From the NCBI GenBank assembly GCA_963803425.1, contig CAWDMA010000002.1:62001-126000 (forward strand): a stretch of 64,000 bases of DNA, in the 5' to 3' direction. Below are positions 1-9,357 of the stretch, piece by piece; positions within the stretch are counted from its first letter, which is position 1, and each line of letters begins with the position of its first letter. This DNA comes from DASPWW01 sp963803425. GTDB lineage: Bacteria > Actinomycetota > Thermoleophilia > Solirubrobacterales > 70-9. Below the pieces are notes generated by a model. The model made no database searches, was not told where the DNA came from, and was given only the letters and a program-made list of their open reading frames with translations. A program made the translations under genes and the position numbers.

Positions 1-30
1 CGAAGGCGACTCTCTTGCGCCTCCATAGCG

Positions 31-710
31 TTGTCGCGGAGGTGCCTGGTAGTCCCCCGAAAACTGGGTCGCGCCGCGCCTCGGTCACCAACAGTGGCTT
101 CTGACAAGCGATGGATCGTCTCCCGAGTCCCGCCCGGGCCCGGGCGGGCGCTGGATCTGGGGGACGGTGCCGGAGAGCTATATGGCCCCCTTGCGGCGCG
201 AGGCTACAGCTACGTGAACCTGGATCCCGCGGCGTCAGGTCCCGGTGCCGTGATCGGGGACGCGCACGACCTTCCGTTCGATGCGGAGTCCTTCGACGTC
301 GTGGTGGCCTGCGACGCGCTCGAATCCTGCCACACCCCAACCGCGGTGATGAGCGAGATCGAGCGGGTTCTGAAGCCCGGTGGACGCCTTGTCACCTGGG
401 CCCATTCATGCATCCCTCTTACGGGGACGACTACTACCGCTACACGCGGGTCGGGCTCCAGCACCTGCTTCGAACCGCAGGGCTGCGGATGGTCTGGATC
501 GAGGCTCCTCTCGGCCTGTTCACGATCTTGGCCAACATGCTCGTCGCGACCATGAGTCGAACCGGTCTGCGCTCGATCCGACAACCTGCGAGACGAACGG
601 CTGCCCGGCTGGACAGAACGAGGCGATGGACCGCGTATGCAGCGACCTACCTGCTGGTGGCCGTCAAACCAGAAGCAGAGGCTGGCGCCCCTTCCCGGTC
701 GACCGGATGA
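31..710 (+). pseudogene. class I SAM-dependent methyltransferase, frameshifted
   Basis: A Rossmann methyltransferase split over two frames. The first frame (TTG at 31) carries the SAM-binding motif I ALDLGDGAG (residues 40-48), an acidic motif FDVVVACDALE and the VLKPGGRL strand typical of Methyltransf_11. At about 399-402 (run gggccc) the frame must slip by one base to continue with PFMHPSYGDDYYRYT and LLRTAGL, the usual C-terminal half, ending at the TGA at 708-710. The frame is open to the left window edge, so the start may lie upstream. Substrate is unknown; neighbours give no clue. The slip may be a true mutation or a missing base in a G/C run. Confidence 0.72.
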
Positions 711-723
711 AGCTCGCGATCCC

Positions 724-1866
724 CTACAGCCCCAGCGTCTTCGCGATGATGTTGCGCTGGATCTCGGAGGTGCCGCCGTAGATCGTCGACACGAGCGTGG
801 CGCGGACGAGGCGCTCCATGTCGTACTCGGACGAGTACCCGTACCCGCCCATCATCTGCATCCCCTCGAGCGCGATCGCCTTCGCGCGCTCGGTCACGAA
901 CAGCTTCACCATCGAGGCCTCGCGGGGGAGCATCGTGTCCGGGTCGGCGTCGACCCGGCTCGCGACCCAGTAGGTCATCAGCCGCGCCGCCTCGATCTCG
1001 GTCGCCATGTCGGCGAGCCGGTGCTGGAGCGCCTGAAACGAGCCGATCGGCCTCCCGAACTGGCGTCGCTCCTTGACGTAGGCGAGCGCGTCGTCGAACG
1101 CGCGGCGCGCGGTCCCCAGCATCGTCGCGGCGAGGATCAGGCGCTCGACGTTGAGGCCCGCCATCAGCTGCATCCAGCCCCGGTCGACCTCGCCTAGAAC
1201 GGCGGCGGCGGGGACCTCGCAGTCGGTGAAGTAGAGGTGGGCGGTCTCGCGTCCGCCCATCGTCTCGATCGGGTCCATCCGCAGGCCCTCGGCGTCGGTG
1301 GGCACGAAGATCATCGACAGGCCCTCGTGCTTGTCCTCGCCCCTTGTGGTCCGGCACACGACCAGGATGTGGCCCGAGATCCGGGCGTTCGAGCAGAACA
1401 CCTTCTGGCCGTTGATCACGAAGCCGCCGTTCACGCGGGTCGCCTCGGTGGACAGCGCCCCGACGTCCGAGCCGGCCTCCGGCTCGGTCATCGCGATCGC
1501 CTCGACCGTGCCCGCGGAGATCCCCCCGAGGATGTCGTGCTTCTGCTCGGTGGTCCCGAACCGCTGCACGGCGCCGGCGACGATCAGCGTGGTCGCGTAG
1601 CCGCCGATCGGGGCGAGTCCGCGGGTCGTCTCCTCCATGAACAGCGAGGCATCGAGCATCCCGCCGCCCGCGCCCCCGTACTCCTCCGGGATCGTCACGC
1701 CCAGCCACCCGAGCTCGGCCACCTTCGCGTAGGTCTCCTGCGAGTGGAGCTCCGTGTAGCCCTTGGTGAGCGCCGAGCGCTGCTCGGCCGTGCCGCACTC
1801 GCGCTCGCAGAAGTCCCGGATCGCGTCGACGAAATGGCGCTGCTCGTCGGTGAAGCTGAAGTCCAT
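724..1866 (-). CDS. acyl-CoA dehydrogenase
   Basis: FAD-dependent alpha,beta-dehydrogenation of an acyl-CoA, 380 residues, the usual length. The N-terminal helical domain is followed by the FAD/substrate loop AIAMTEPEAGSDVG (residues 124-136), the beta domain, and the C-terminal helical bundle with RRQFGRPIGSFQALQH (268-282) and MQMMGGYGY (336-344). The usual catalytic Glu of the YEGT motif is Gly here (YGGTSEIQR, 363-371), whereas Glu241 in GLNVERLILA sits where isovaleryl-CoA dehydrogenase has its catalytic base. A branched-chain or medium substrate is therefore possible, by inference. It is divergent from the VOC gene, 26 bases away. Confidence 0.93.
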   Translation of the reverse strand: MDFSFTDEQRHFVDAIRDFCERECGTAEQRSALTKGYTELHSQETYAKVAELGWLGVTIPEEYGGAGGGMLDASLFMEETTRGLAPIGGYATTLIVAGAVQRFGTTEQKHDILGGISAGTVEAIAMTEPEAGSDVGALSTEATRVNGGFVINGQKVFCSNARISGHILVVCRTTRGEDKHEGLSMIFVPTDAEGLRMDPIETMGGRETAHLYFTDCEVPAAAVLGEVDRGWMQLMAGLNVERLILAATMLGTARRAFDDALAYVKERRQFGRPIGSFQALQHRLADMATEIEAARLMTYWVASRVDADPDTMLPREASMVKLFVTERAKAIALEGMQMMGGYGYSSEYDMERLVRATLVSTIYGGTSEIQRNIIAKTLGL

Positions 1867-1892
1867 CGGACGCCGGACGATATCGTCGCCCG

Positions 1893-2309
1893 ATGGAGCA
1901 GCGGCTCAGCCTCGTCACCCTCGGCGTCGCCGACCTGGCGCGGGCGCGGAGCTTCTACGAGGCGCTGGGCTGGACGACCGGCGCCCAGCCGGACGACGAC
2001 ACCGTGTTCTTCCAGGCGGGCGGGATGGTGGTGGCGCTGTGGGATCGCGCCAAGCTCGCCGAGGACAGCGCTGCCGAAGACCGCGGCGGCTGGGGCGGGA
2101 TCACGCTCGCCCACAACGTCGGGTCGCCGGCGGACGTCGACGCGGTGCTCGACGAGGCGCGGGCGGCGGGCGGCGAGGTGGCGCGAGAGGGAGCGGAGAC
2201 GTTCTGGGGCGGCTACTCGGGACTCTTCTGCGACCCCGACGGGCACCGCTGGGAGGTGGCCCACAATCCCCACTGGACGCTGGCCGAGGACGGCTCGATC
2301 AGGCTGTAG
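1893..2309 (+). CDS. VOC (glyoxalase/bleomycin resistance) family protein
   Basis: 138-residue protein with paired beta-alpha-beta-beta-beta modules. The first begins VTLGVADLARARSFYEALGW (residues 8-27) and the second ends GLFCDPDGHRWEVAHNP (112-128), the classical VOC metal-fold signature with Glu near its end. Members are metal-dependent lyases, dioxygenases or binding proteins, and sequence alone does not pick one. The ATG at 1893 starts 26 bases from the divergent acyl-CoA dehydrogenase, so the two may share a regulatory region. Confidence 0.85.
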   Translation: MEQRLSLVTLGVADLARARSFYEALGWTTGAQPDDDTVFFQAGGMVVALWDRAKLAEDSAAEDRGGWGGITLAHNVGSPADVDAVLDEARAAGGEVAREGAETFWGGYSGLFCDPDGHRWEVAHNPHWTLAEDGSIRL

Positions 2310-2420
2310 GAGCAGGGCGCCCGCAGCCGATCGTGCACCGGAGCGGGGCGAGGCTTGGACGGCTGACCGATGATCCACTCGGTGGGCTCGCGGCGACCGC
2401 CGAGATGACGATGGTTGAGC

Positions 2421-3796
2421 ATGGGTCCGCCCGCATCCTCCGCCCGGGCTCGTTGGTCCGGCGCGGTGATGGCTGCGACCGCCTGCACGCTGGTGGCGCT
2501 GCCGGCCGGCGCCGGCGGAGCGGGGCGCCCCGATCCGGAGCGCGGCCGCGCGCAGGTGCCTGGAGCGGTCGCGCGGGTGGCGGGGGCGATGTCCGGCGCG
2601 CCGCCTCGGGCCTGTACAGGGTTCGGATAGCGCGAGGACGGGACCTGCTCACCCATGGGCCCGACACCCGCGCAGCGGATAGCCCCGCCACGTCGCCGGC
2701 GTTCGTCCCGGGCAGCCCGGAGCGGCCCCCCGCGTGTGCGGGCGACAGCTACCAGCACCTGCTCTATGCGCGCCCATCCGGCAGCCCGGACCGCTACGCG
2801 GAGGTGCTGTCGGGCATCGTGGCCGCCTTCCGTCGCGCCGACGCGGTCCTGAACGCCGATTCGCGCGCGAGCGGCGGCGGAACGGCCGATTACAGGGTCA
2901 TGTGCGACCCCGCGGGTCAGATCAGCGTGGGTCGCGTCGTCACCGAAAGCCCCGAGTTCGACGACATCGTCGCGGCCGCCCGGGAGGCTGGGTATCGCTC
3001 TCAGGGGGCCGACTACACGATCTTCTTCGACGGCGGCCCCGGCGATTCGTGTGGGATCAGCTCGTACGCGCTCGATCAGCGCCTGTCCCCCGACAACGCC
3101 AGCGCCCTGGGTGGCAACTACGCCGTCGTATACGCCGGCTGCTGGTACGACGAGGCGCTGATGCACGAGATCGGGCACAGTCAGGGAGCAGTTCAGCCCG
3201 ACGCGCCGAACTCGACCGGGAGCGGCGGCCATTGCTTCGACGAGGCCGACGTGATGTGCTACTCGCCCGACGGCGGCGACCGCCACCAGGAGGGCGTCGT
3301 CAGTCGATGCGCCGACCGGGTGCACTTCGACTGCGGCCACGACGACTACTTCGACACCGCGCCCGAGCCGGGCGAGTATCTCGCCACGCACTGGAATCTC
3401 GGCTCCCCGCTGAACCCCTTCATCGCCTTCGGCCCGGGGCCGGCCGGCGGCGACTCGCGTGCGCTGCGGCTGCGTCGCGGCGAGCCACGTATGGGCTCGG
3501 CGGCGGGACTCGGCGGGTGGCGCAGGTTCCGGATCCGGGTGCCCGGGGGCAGCTCACGGCTTCGGATCTCCCTGCACGGTCCGACCTGCGCCGCGATCAC
3601 GTGCGAGGCTGATCTCGATCTCTACCTGCGACGCGGCGCCCCGCCGACGGCGGGGAGCTACGCGCGCCGGGTCCGCCGGGATGGTGCGACGAAGCGAGTG
3701 CGGGTGCGCCGCCCCCGGCGGGGCGCCTGGTACGCGGGCGTCCGCACCGCGAGCGGCCTAGAGGGCGCCGCGTTCAGGATCACCGCATCCGACTGA
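2421..3796 (+). pseudogene. secreted HEXXH metalloprotease-like protein, frameshifted near its N terminus
   Basis: The ATG at 2421 opens a signal peptide (Arg-rich start, AVMAATACTLVALPAGAGG core) that meets TAG at about 2628-2630. The mature protein is in another frame from about 2605 onward (GLYRVRIARGRDLLTHGPD) to TGA at 3794-3796. The body has the zinc motif MHEIGHSQG (3161-3187) followed by a Cys/His segment and VMCYSPDG, which resembles a metzincin Met-turn. The position after HEXXHxxGxx is Gln rather than His. The last ~110 residues form an Arg-rich beta domain like the bacterial pre-peptidase C-terminal type. A one-base slip between 2590 and 2615 is needed to join signal and body. Confidence 0.68.
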
Positions 3797-6700
3797 CTAG
3801 TGCCGCTTCCGCTTCAGCTTGATGCTGAGCGAGCCGCTCGTGGTGGCGGACTTGCCGCCGCCGTACGTCGTGAAGCCGACCTCGGCGGTCAGCCTGTGCT
3901 TCCGCCTCAGGAGCCTTCTGCCCTTGCGGGTGAGCGGTGCGTGCACGGTCGCGAGCTTGCCCGCAGGGATCGAGAAAGTGGCCTGGCCGAGCAGGACGAT
4001 CTTTTTCTTTCGCTTGGAGGCCGCCGCCCGCGACAGGGACACGGGCCCGGCGGTGTTGACCTCGGCGGCTCCGTCGCAATCCTCGCCGGCCGCGCAGGCG
4101 ATCGCGAGCGGGATGCTCTTCTTCGCCTTCACGGACCCGTCGGCCAGCGACGCCGCTCCCGGCCCCGCGGTGGGAGGCTCGCCGGGCCTCGTCGTGGTCG
4201 GGGTGACCTCCTTGTAGCTGAACGGGTCCGAGCAGCCCGAGGTGTTGCCGGCCGGGTCGGTCGCGGTCGCGCGGAACGCGGTGGTCGAGTTGTTGGGAAC
4301 GCTGGCCGAGAGGCCCGGCGACGCGAACTCGCCCGCGGTGCCCTGCGCAACAGGGGCGCCGGCGCAATCGGCCTCGTACAGCTTCACCTGCGAGCCATCC
4401 TCGGCGGTCCCCTTCAGCTTCGGGTGGTTGTTGTTCGCCGGGCCGTCGGGATCGGAGCCGGTGATCTGGGGCGGGTCGGGGGCCGTCGTGTCCACGGTGA
4501 AGCTCCGTGAAGCCGGCGTCGGGTCCGCGTGGGAGCCCGCGTCAACGGCGCGCACCTCGAAGGTGTGCGGGCCCTCGCCGAGGCCCGTGTAGTCCTTGCC
4601 GGCCGGTGGGCAGACGTCGAAGCCGCCCTCGCCGACGAGGTGACACTCGAAGTGGTCGGTGTCGCCCGGAGGGTGCCCGGAGTACGTGAAGCTCGGGTCG
4701 GGGTCGTTGGTCAAGCCCTGGGGCCCGGAGTCGATCTCGGTGTCGGGGGCGAGCGTGTCGATCGTCCACGTGAACGAGTCGGGGAGGCATCGACGTTGCC
4801 GGCGGCGTCGATCGCGCGGACCTGGAAGGTGTGGGAGCCCTGGCCCAGGCCGGTGTAGTCCTGGGGCGAGCTGCACGGGTCAAAGCCGCCGGTGTCGAGC
4901 TTGCACTCGAACGAGCCGATCGCGGTGCCCGAGCCGGGCTCGCCGGTGAACGAGAAGGAGGCGTCGGCGGAGCCGGAGGGATCGGCGGGGTGGTCGGTGA
5001 TCTCGGTGTCGGGGGCGAGCGTGTCGATCGTCCAGGTGAACGAGTCGGGGGAGGCATCGACGTTGCCGGCGGCGTCGATCGCGCGGACCTGGAAGGTGTG
5101 GGAGCCCTGGCCCAGGCCGGTGTAGTCCTGGGGCGAGCTGCACGGGTCAAAGCCGCCGGTGTCGAGCTTGCACTCGAACGAGCCGATCGCGGTGCCCGAG
5201 CCGGGCTCGCCGGTGAACGATGAAGGAGGCGTCGGCGGAGCCGGAGGGATCGGCGGGGTGGTCGGTGATCTCGGTGTCGGGGGCGAGCGTGTCGATCGTC
5301 CAGGTGAACAGTCGGGGGAGGCATCGACGTTGCCGGCGGCGTCGATCGCGCGGACCTGGAAGGTGTGGGAGCCCTGGCCCAGGCCGGTGTAGTCCTGGGG
5401 CGAGCTGCACGGGTCAAAGCCGCCGGTGTCGAGCTTGCACTCGAACGAGCCGATCGCGGTGCCCGAGCCGGGCTCGCCGGTGAACTGAAGGAGGCGTCGG
5501 CGGAGCCGGAGGGATCGGCGGGGTGGTCGGTGATCTCGGTGTCGGGGGCGAGCGTGTCGATCGTCCAGCGTGAACTGTCGGGGGAGGCATCGACGTTGCC
5601 GGCGGCGTCGATCGCGCGGACCTGGAAGGTGTGGGAGCCCTGGCCCAGGCCGGTGTAGTCCTGGGGCGAGTGCACGGGTCAAAGCCGCCGGTGTCGAGCT
5701 TGCACTCGAACGAGCCGATCGCGGTGCCCGAGCCGGGGTCGCCGGTGAAGCAGAAGGAGGCGTCGGCGGAGCCGGAGGGATCGGCGGGGTGGCGGTGATC
5801 TCGGTGTCGGGGGCGAGCGTGTCGATCGTCCAGGTGAAGAGTCGGGGGAGGGATCGACGTTGCCGGCGGCGTCGATCGCGCGGACCTGGAAGGTGTGGGA
5901 GCCCTGGCCCAGGCCGGTGTAGTCCTGGGGCGAGTGCACGGGTCAAAGCCGCCGGTGTCGAGCTTGCACTCGAACGAGCCGATCGCGGTGCCCGAGCCGG
6001 GCTCGCCGGTGAACGAGAAGGAGGCGTCGGCGGAGCCGGAGGGATCGGCGGGGTGGTCGGTGATCTCGGTGTCGGGCGGTGTCCCGTCGACGATGTGCGC
6101 GGCGCTCGTCTGCGGGGCGCTGCTCCCCGCCTGGTTGGAGGCGGTGACCTCGCAGGTGTAGGAGCCGTCCTCGGTCGGCGTGAATGTCGCCTCGTCGGCG
6201 TCGGGAATGTCGTCTCCGTCCTTCTGCCACTGATAGGTGAACGAGCGCGGCGCCTGGTACAGGAACGCTCCCAGCAGGTCGGGCGCCCAGTCCCCCTCGC
6301 TGCACGACAGCTCCTCGGGCTGCGTCGGCGAGGGTGGAGCGATGCCCGGGGACCCAACGCCGGTCGGTGCCTTCAGGACCGCGGCGAACAGCGGGGAGCC
6401 CTCGCCGCCGAACAGGGTCGAGGCGGTCCCGGAGCCGTCCAGGTTGCCGAACCGGATCGAGCCCGAGAAAGAGTCCCAGTAGATCTTGCCGGCCGCCGGA
6501 TCCAGCGCGACCCCGCCGGGGCTGCTCTCGCCGCCGAACAGGGTGGAGGCGGTGTCGGTGCCGTCGAGATTGCCCGTTCGGACCGTGCCGAGCGCGATAT
6601 CGGTCCAGTAGATCGTGCCCGTCGCGGAGTCGATCGCCACCCCTATCGGGTTGTCCTCGCCGGGCGGCCCATACAGGGTCGAGGCAGTCCCGGTGCCGTC

Positions 6701-7261
6701 GAGGTTGGCGACTCGCACCTCGTCGGAGAACTGGTTCGTCCACACGATCTTGTTCGCCGCCGGGTCGATCGCCACGCCGCTGGGCGCGGTTCCGGGCGCT
6801 TCCGCAAACAGCGTCGAGGCGGTCCCCGTGCCGTCCAGGTTGCCGACCCTGATCAGGTTGTTGGTGAAGTCCGCCCAGTAGATCTTGTTGTGCGCGGGGT
6901 CGATCGCCACCCCGCACATGGAGCCGACACCACCATCGAAGAGGGTCGTGGCGGTCCCGGTGCCGTCAAGGTTCGCCTCCCGGATGCCGCCGGAGCTGAA
7001 GTTGGCCCAGTAGAGCTTGCCAGCCGCCGCGTCGATCGCCAGGCCACACGGGCCGCCCTCACCCCCGAAAAGGGTCGGGGCGGTTCCGGTGCCGTCGAGG
7101 TCGCCGAGCCGGATCGTGCCTGCGCCCTCGGCGCTCCAGTAGACGCTGTCAGCAGCGCTCGCGCTCGCCGGCAGGATCAACGCCGCCAAGGCCACCACCA
7201 GCGCCGTTCGACGCGTCACCCGTCGTCCCCGTGCTCCCCGCTTGGCTGCCTTGCCATCCAT
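3797..7261 (-). pseudogene. secreted YWTD beta-propeller / Ig-like repeat protein, broken by indels in its repeats
   Basis: The ATG at 7261 starts a signal peptide (RRTALVVALAALILPASASA). Then come six to seven propeller blades of about 42 residues with KIYWADF/KLYWANF and NLDGTGTA.TLF signatures (LDL-receptor YWTD type), an Ig-like domain (YQWQKDGDDIPDADEATFTP), and five nearly identical 89-residue units (GSFECKLDTGGFDPC, YTGLGQGSHTFQVRAIDAAGN, TIDTLAPDTEI). A diverged sixth unit and a basic C-terminal domain ending KLKRKRH follow. The frame is intact from 7261 to about 5940 and again below about 4780; between them at least six one-base indels change frame. An intact gene would encode about 1,150 residues. 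Likely a cell-surface or secreted protein; function unknown. Confidence 0.8.
4740..6077. repeat. five tandem ~267-bp repeats encoding Ig-like units
   Basis: Units are recognised by gcatcgacgttgcc-type starts at 4787, 5054, 5321, 5587 and 5851 (the last copy has ggatcg). Spacing is 267, 267, 266 and 264 bases. The copies are nearly identical in sequence except for indels that recur at the same places in the unit: next to gtgaacgag (two sites per unit) and at gagctgcac. On the coding strand all three sites fall at a TCG serine codon. Concerted evolution or assembly collapse keeps the copies alike. Confidence 0.95.
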
Positions 7262-7310
7262 TGCCGCTCCAGTTCCCGTCCAGCCAGTCCAGATGCCGGA
7301 CAACTTCCCG

Positions 7311-7335
7311 CCGCAAATCCATCCGGAATTTGCGG
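7311..7335 (-). other. perfect 8-bp stem-loop in the 5' leader of the propeller gene
   Basis: ccgcaaat (7311-7318) and atttgcgg (7328-7335) form an exact inverted repeat around a 9-base loop. It lies between the predicted start of transcription and the ATG at 7261, within a leader of about 80 nt. It could protect the mRNA or tune translation. Confidence 0.6.
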
Positions 7336-7347
7336 CTAAGGCGGACA

Positions 7348-7376
7348 AACATAGGGTCCACCTGGCGCGAAGTCAA
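7348..7376 (-). promoter_or_regulatory. sigma-A type promoter of the propeller/Ig gene
   Basis: On the minus strand TTGACT (7376-7371) is separated by exactly 17 bases from TATGTT (7353-7348). This is a close match to the -35/-10 consensus, in a stretch that is much more A+T-rich than the rest of the window. The ATG lies about 85 bases downstream. Confidence 0.72.
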
Positions 7377-7556
7377 TCCCTCAAAATACGTAATTTGTCC
7401 ACTTTCAGCAGAAATACTCAAGTCCCACGCACGGCCTACCGGTGCCTCCTGCTCACGGCCCCCGAAACAGCGAGATCACCGTGCTCGGGAGCTCCTCCCA
7501 AGGGGCAGGCCCAGCCGGGACCAGCGTCCGTCGAGCCAATTGCCTGGGCCGAGTAG

Positions 7557-7629
7557 AGCCCGGAGCCGGACTCGAACCGGCGACCCCATCCTTACCATGG
7601 ATGTGCTCTACCAACTGAGCTATCCGGGC
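7557..7629 (-). tRNA. tRNA-Thr (GGT anticodon)
   Basis: Cloverleaf on the minus strand. The acceptor GCCCGGA pairs with TCCGGGC, D-arm GCTC/GAGC, anticodon stem CATCC/GGATG with loop ATGGTAA (anticodon GGT, Thr ACC/ACT), T-arm GCCGG TTCGAGT CCGGC. Discriminator is T and no CCA is encoded. Confidence 0.97.
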
Positions 7630-7643
7630 GGGCCCGGGTCACT

Positions 7644-8300
7644 CTAGCGGCCGAGCGAGACCTCGACGGCGCCGAGCCGGTCGAGCTCCAGCCGCACCCT
7701 CTGGCCGGCGGCGACGGTCGGCGGCGGGGCCAGCACGCCGGTGATGATCCGGTCGCCCGGCCGCAGCCTCTCCCCCGCCTCGGCCAGCCGGTCGGCGATC
7801 ACGGCGACCATCGCCTCCAGATGCTCGCCGGTGCGCTCGGCCGGCACCTGCTCCCGCAGCTCCCCGTCGACGTACAGGCGGGCGGCGCCGGGCGGGCCCG
7901 GCTCCGCGCCAGGCCCGAACGCGACAGCGCGGTGGAAGACGTTCCCCGCCAGGATCTCCTCCAGGTCGAGGGACAGGTCGGGGGGAGCGGCGAGCTCGAT
8001 CGCCGGCATCAGGACGGCGATCGAGCGGGCGTCGTCGCCGAGCTCGACCCCGATCTCGGGCTCGGCGACCAGCTCGCCGCCCTCGTCCACCGGCCACCAA
8101 TCGCCGTCGGGGACGAGCCCGGCGGTGGTCAGGAAGCCAGCGACGGGGCGGTCGATCCCGAGCCGCTCCTGGATCGCGGGAAGGTTGAACCCGACCTTCC
8201 ACCCGACCGGCTCGGCGCCTCCCTGAAGCGCCTCGAGCCGGACGCGGAGCTGGGTCCGCATCCCGCGCTCGACCCGCGGATCGCTTGACGTCCTACTCAC
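7644..8300 (-). CDS. 2-keto-4-pentenoate hydratase / fumarylacetoacetase-family protein
   Basis: 218 residues from GTG at 8300. The sequence carries the MhpD/FAH-like features GWKVGFN, the metal-site segment EPEIGVELG, IELA, a GNVFHRAVAFGP segment and DRIITGVLAPPP near the C terminus. Family members hydrate 2-oxopent-4-enoate or decarboxylate related oxo-acids. The GTG start overlaps the TAG of the upstream threonine aldolase gene (stop 8293-8295), so translational coupling is likely; ATG at 8261 would cut off a conserved N-terminal helix. It is the last gene of a four-gene minus-strand operon, with tRNA-Thr just beyond. Confidence 0.82.
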   Translation of the reverse strand: MSRTSSDPRVERGMRTQLRVRLEALQGGAEPVGWKVGFNLPAIQERLGIDRPVAGFLTTAGLVPDGDWWPVDEGGELVAEPEIGVELGDDARSIAVLMPAIELAAPPDLSLDLEEILAGNVFHRAVAFGPGAEPGPPGAARLYVDGELREQVPAERTGEHLEAMVAVIADRLAEAGERLRPGDRIITGVLAPPPTVAAGQRVRLELDRLGAVEVSLGR

Positions 8301-9357
8301 GGCATGCCCGCAGCGCGTCCGCGGCGGCGGCGGTGAACCGGTCGACATCTTCGGGGGTCGTGTCCCAAGCCGCCATCCACCGCACCTCGCCGGTCTGCTC
8401 GTTCCAGACGTGGAACGGTTGCTCACCGGGCCACGCCTCGAGCAGGTGCTCGCGCGCCGCCGCCGGCAGAGTCGCGAACACCGCGTTCGACTCGACGAGC
8501 TGAGTCACGCACAGGCCGTCGAGCTCCTTGACCACGTGAGCGAGCCGGCTCGCCATCTCGTTCGCGTGGCGCGCGCTCCGCAGCCACAGGTCGCCCTCGA
8601 GCAGGGCGTCGAACTGCGCGCCCAGGAAGCGCATCTTCGAGGCGAGCTGCAGCGACTGCTTGCGGACGTACTCGAAGTCCTCGGCCAGCTCCGGAGCGAG
8701 GAAGACGACCGCGTCGCCGAACAGCAGCCCGTTCTTCGTGCCGCCGAAGGAGACGACGTCGACGCCGGCGTCGGTGGTGAGCGCCCGCAGCGGGACGTCC
8801 AGCGAGGCGGCGGCGTTGGCGAGCCGCGCTCCGTCGACGTGCAGCAGCATCTCCCGCCCGTGGGCGAGCTCGACGAGGGCGGAGACCTCGCCCGGCGTGT
8901 ACACGGTGCCGAGCTCCGTCGCGTTCGAGATCGAGACGATCCGGGGCTGGGCGGCGTGGTGGTCGCCGATCCGCACCCTGCGCAGGCGGGAGTCGAGCAG
9001 CTCCGGCGTGAGCTTGCCGTCCGGCGTGACGACCGTGAGCAGCTTGACGCCGCCGATCCGCTCCGGGGCGCCACACTCGTCGACGTTCATGTGCGCCGTC
9101 TCGGGGCAGATCGCGGCATCGACGCGGCCGCGCGGCGCGAGCAGCGACATCACGTTCGCGGCGGATCCGTTGAAGACCAGGAAGGAGCGCGCGTCGTGCC
9201 CGAAATGCTCGCGGAGACGGGCCTCGGCGGCCGCGGTGTAGGGGTCCTCGCCGTACGCGGGCACGTGCCCCTCGTTCGCGGCCTCGATCGCCGCCAGCAC
9301 CTCAGGGTGGGCGCCGGCGGAGTTGTCGCTTGCGAACCCGCGCGGGTGGCTGCTCAC
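8293..9357 (-). CDS. threonine aldolase-family PLP enzyme (beta-eliminating lyase fold)
   Basis: 354-residue fold-type I PLP enzyme. FASDNSAGAHPEVLAAI (8-24) is the family N-terminal signature, HVDGAR (173-178) contains the Asp that contacts the pyridine nitrogen, and SFGGTKNG (203-210) holds Lys208, the Schiff-base lysine. Low-specificity threonine aldolases cleave L-threonine or allo-threonine to glycine and acetaldehyde. The GTG at 9357 overlaps the TGA of the upstream isomerase gene in a GTGA junction. The long open frame upstream of 9357 is only a shadow of that gene. Confidence 0.9.
   Translation of the reverse strand: MSSHPRGFASDNSAGAHPEVLAAIEAANEGHVPAYGEDPYTAAAEARLREHFGHDARSFLVFNGSAANVMSLLAPRGRVDAAICPETAHMNVDECGAPERIGGVKLLTVVTPDGKLTPELLDSRLRRVRIGDHHAAQPRIVSISNATELGTVYTPGEVSALVELAHGREMLLHVDGARLANAAASLDVPLRALTTDAGVDVVSFGGTKNGLLFGDAVVFLAPELAEDFEYVRKQSLQLASKMRFLGAQFDALLEGDLWLRSARHANEMASRLAHVVKELDGLCVTQLVESNAVFATLPAAAREHLLEAWPGEQPFHVWNEQTGEVRWMAAWDTTPEDVDRFTAAAADALRACRE

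Noticed and set aside
4740..6077. Possible CRISPR-like array
   Set aside because: Units are contiguous ~267-bp coding repeats without spacers.
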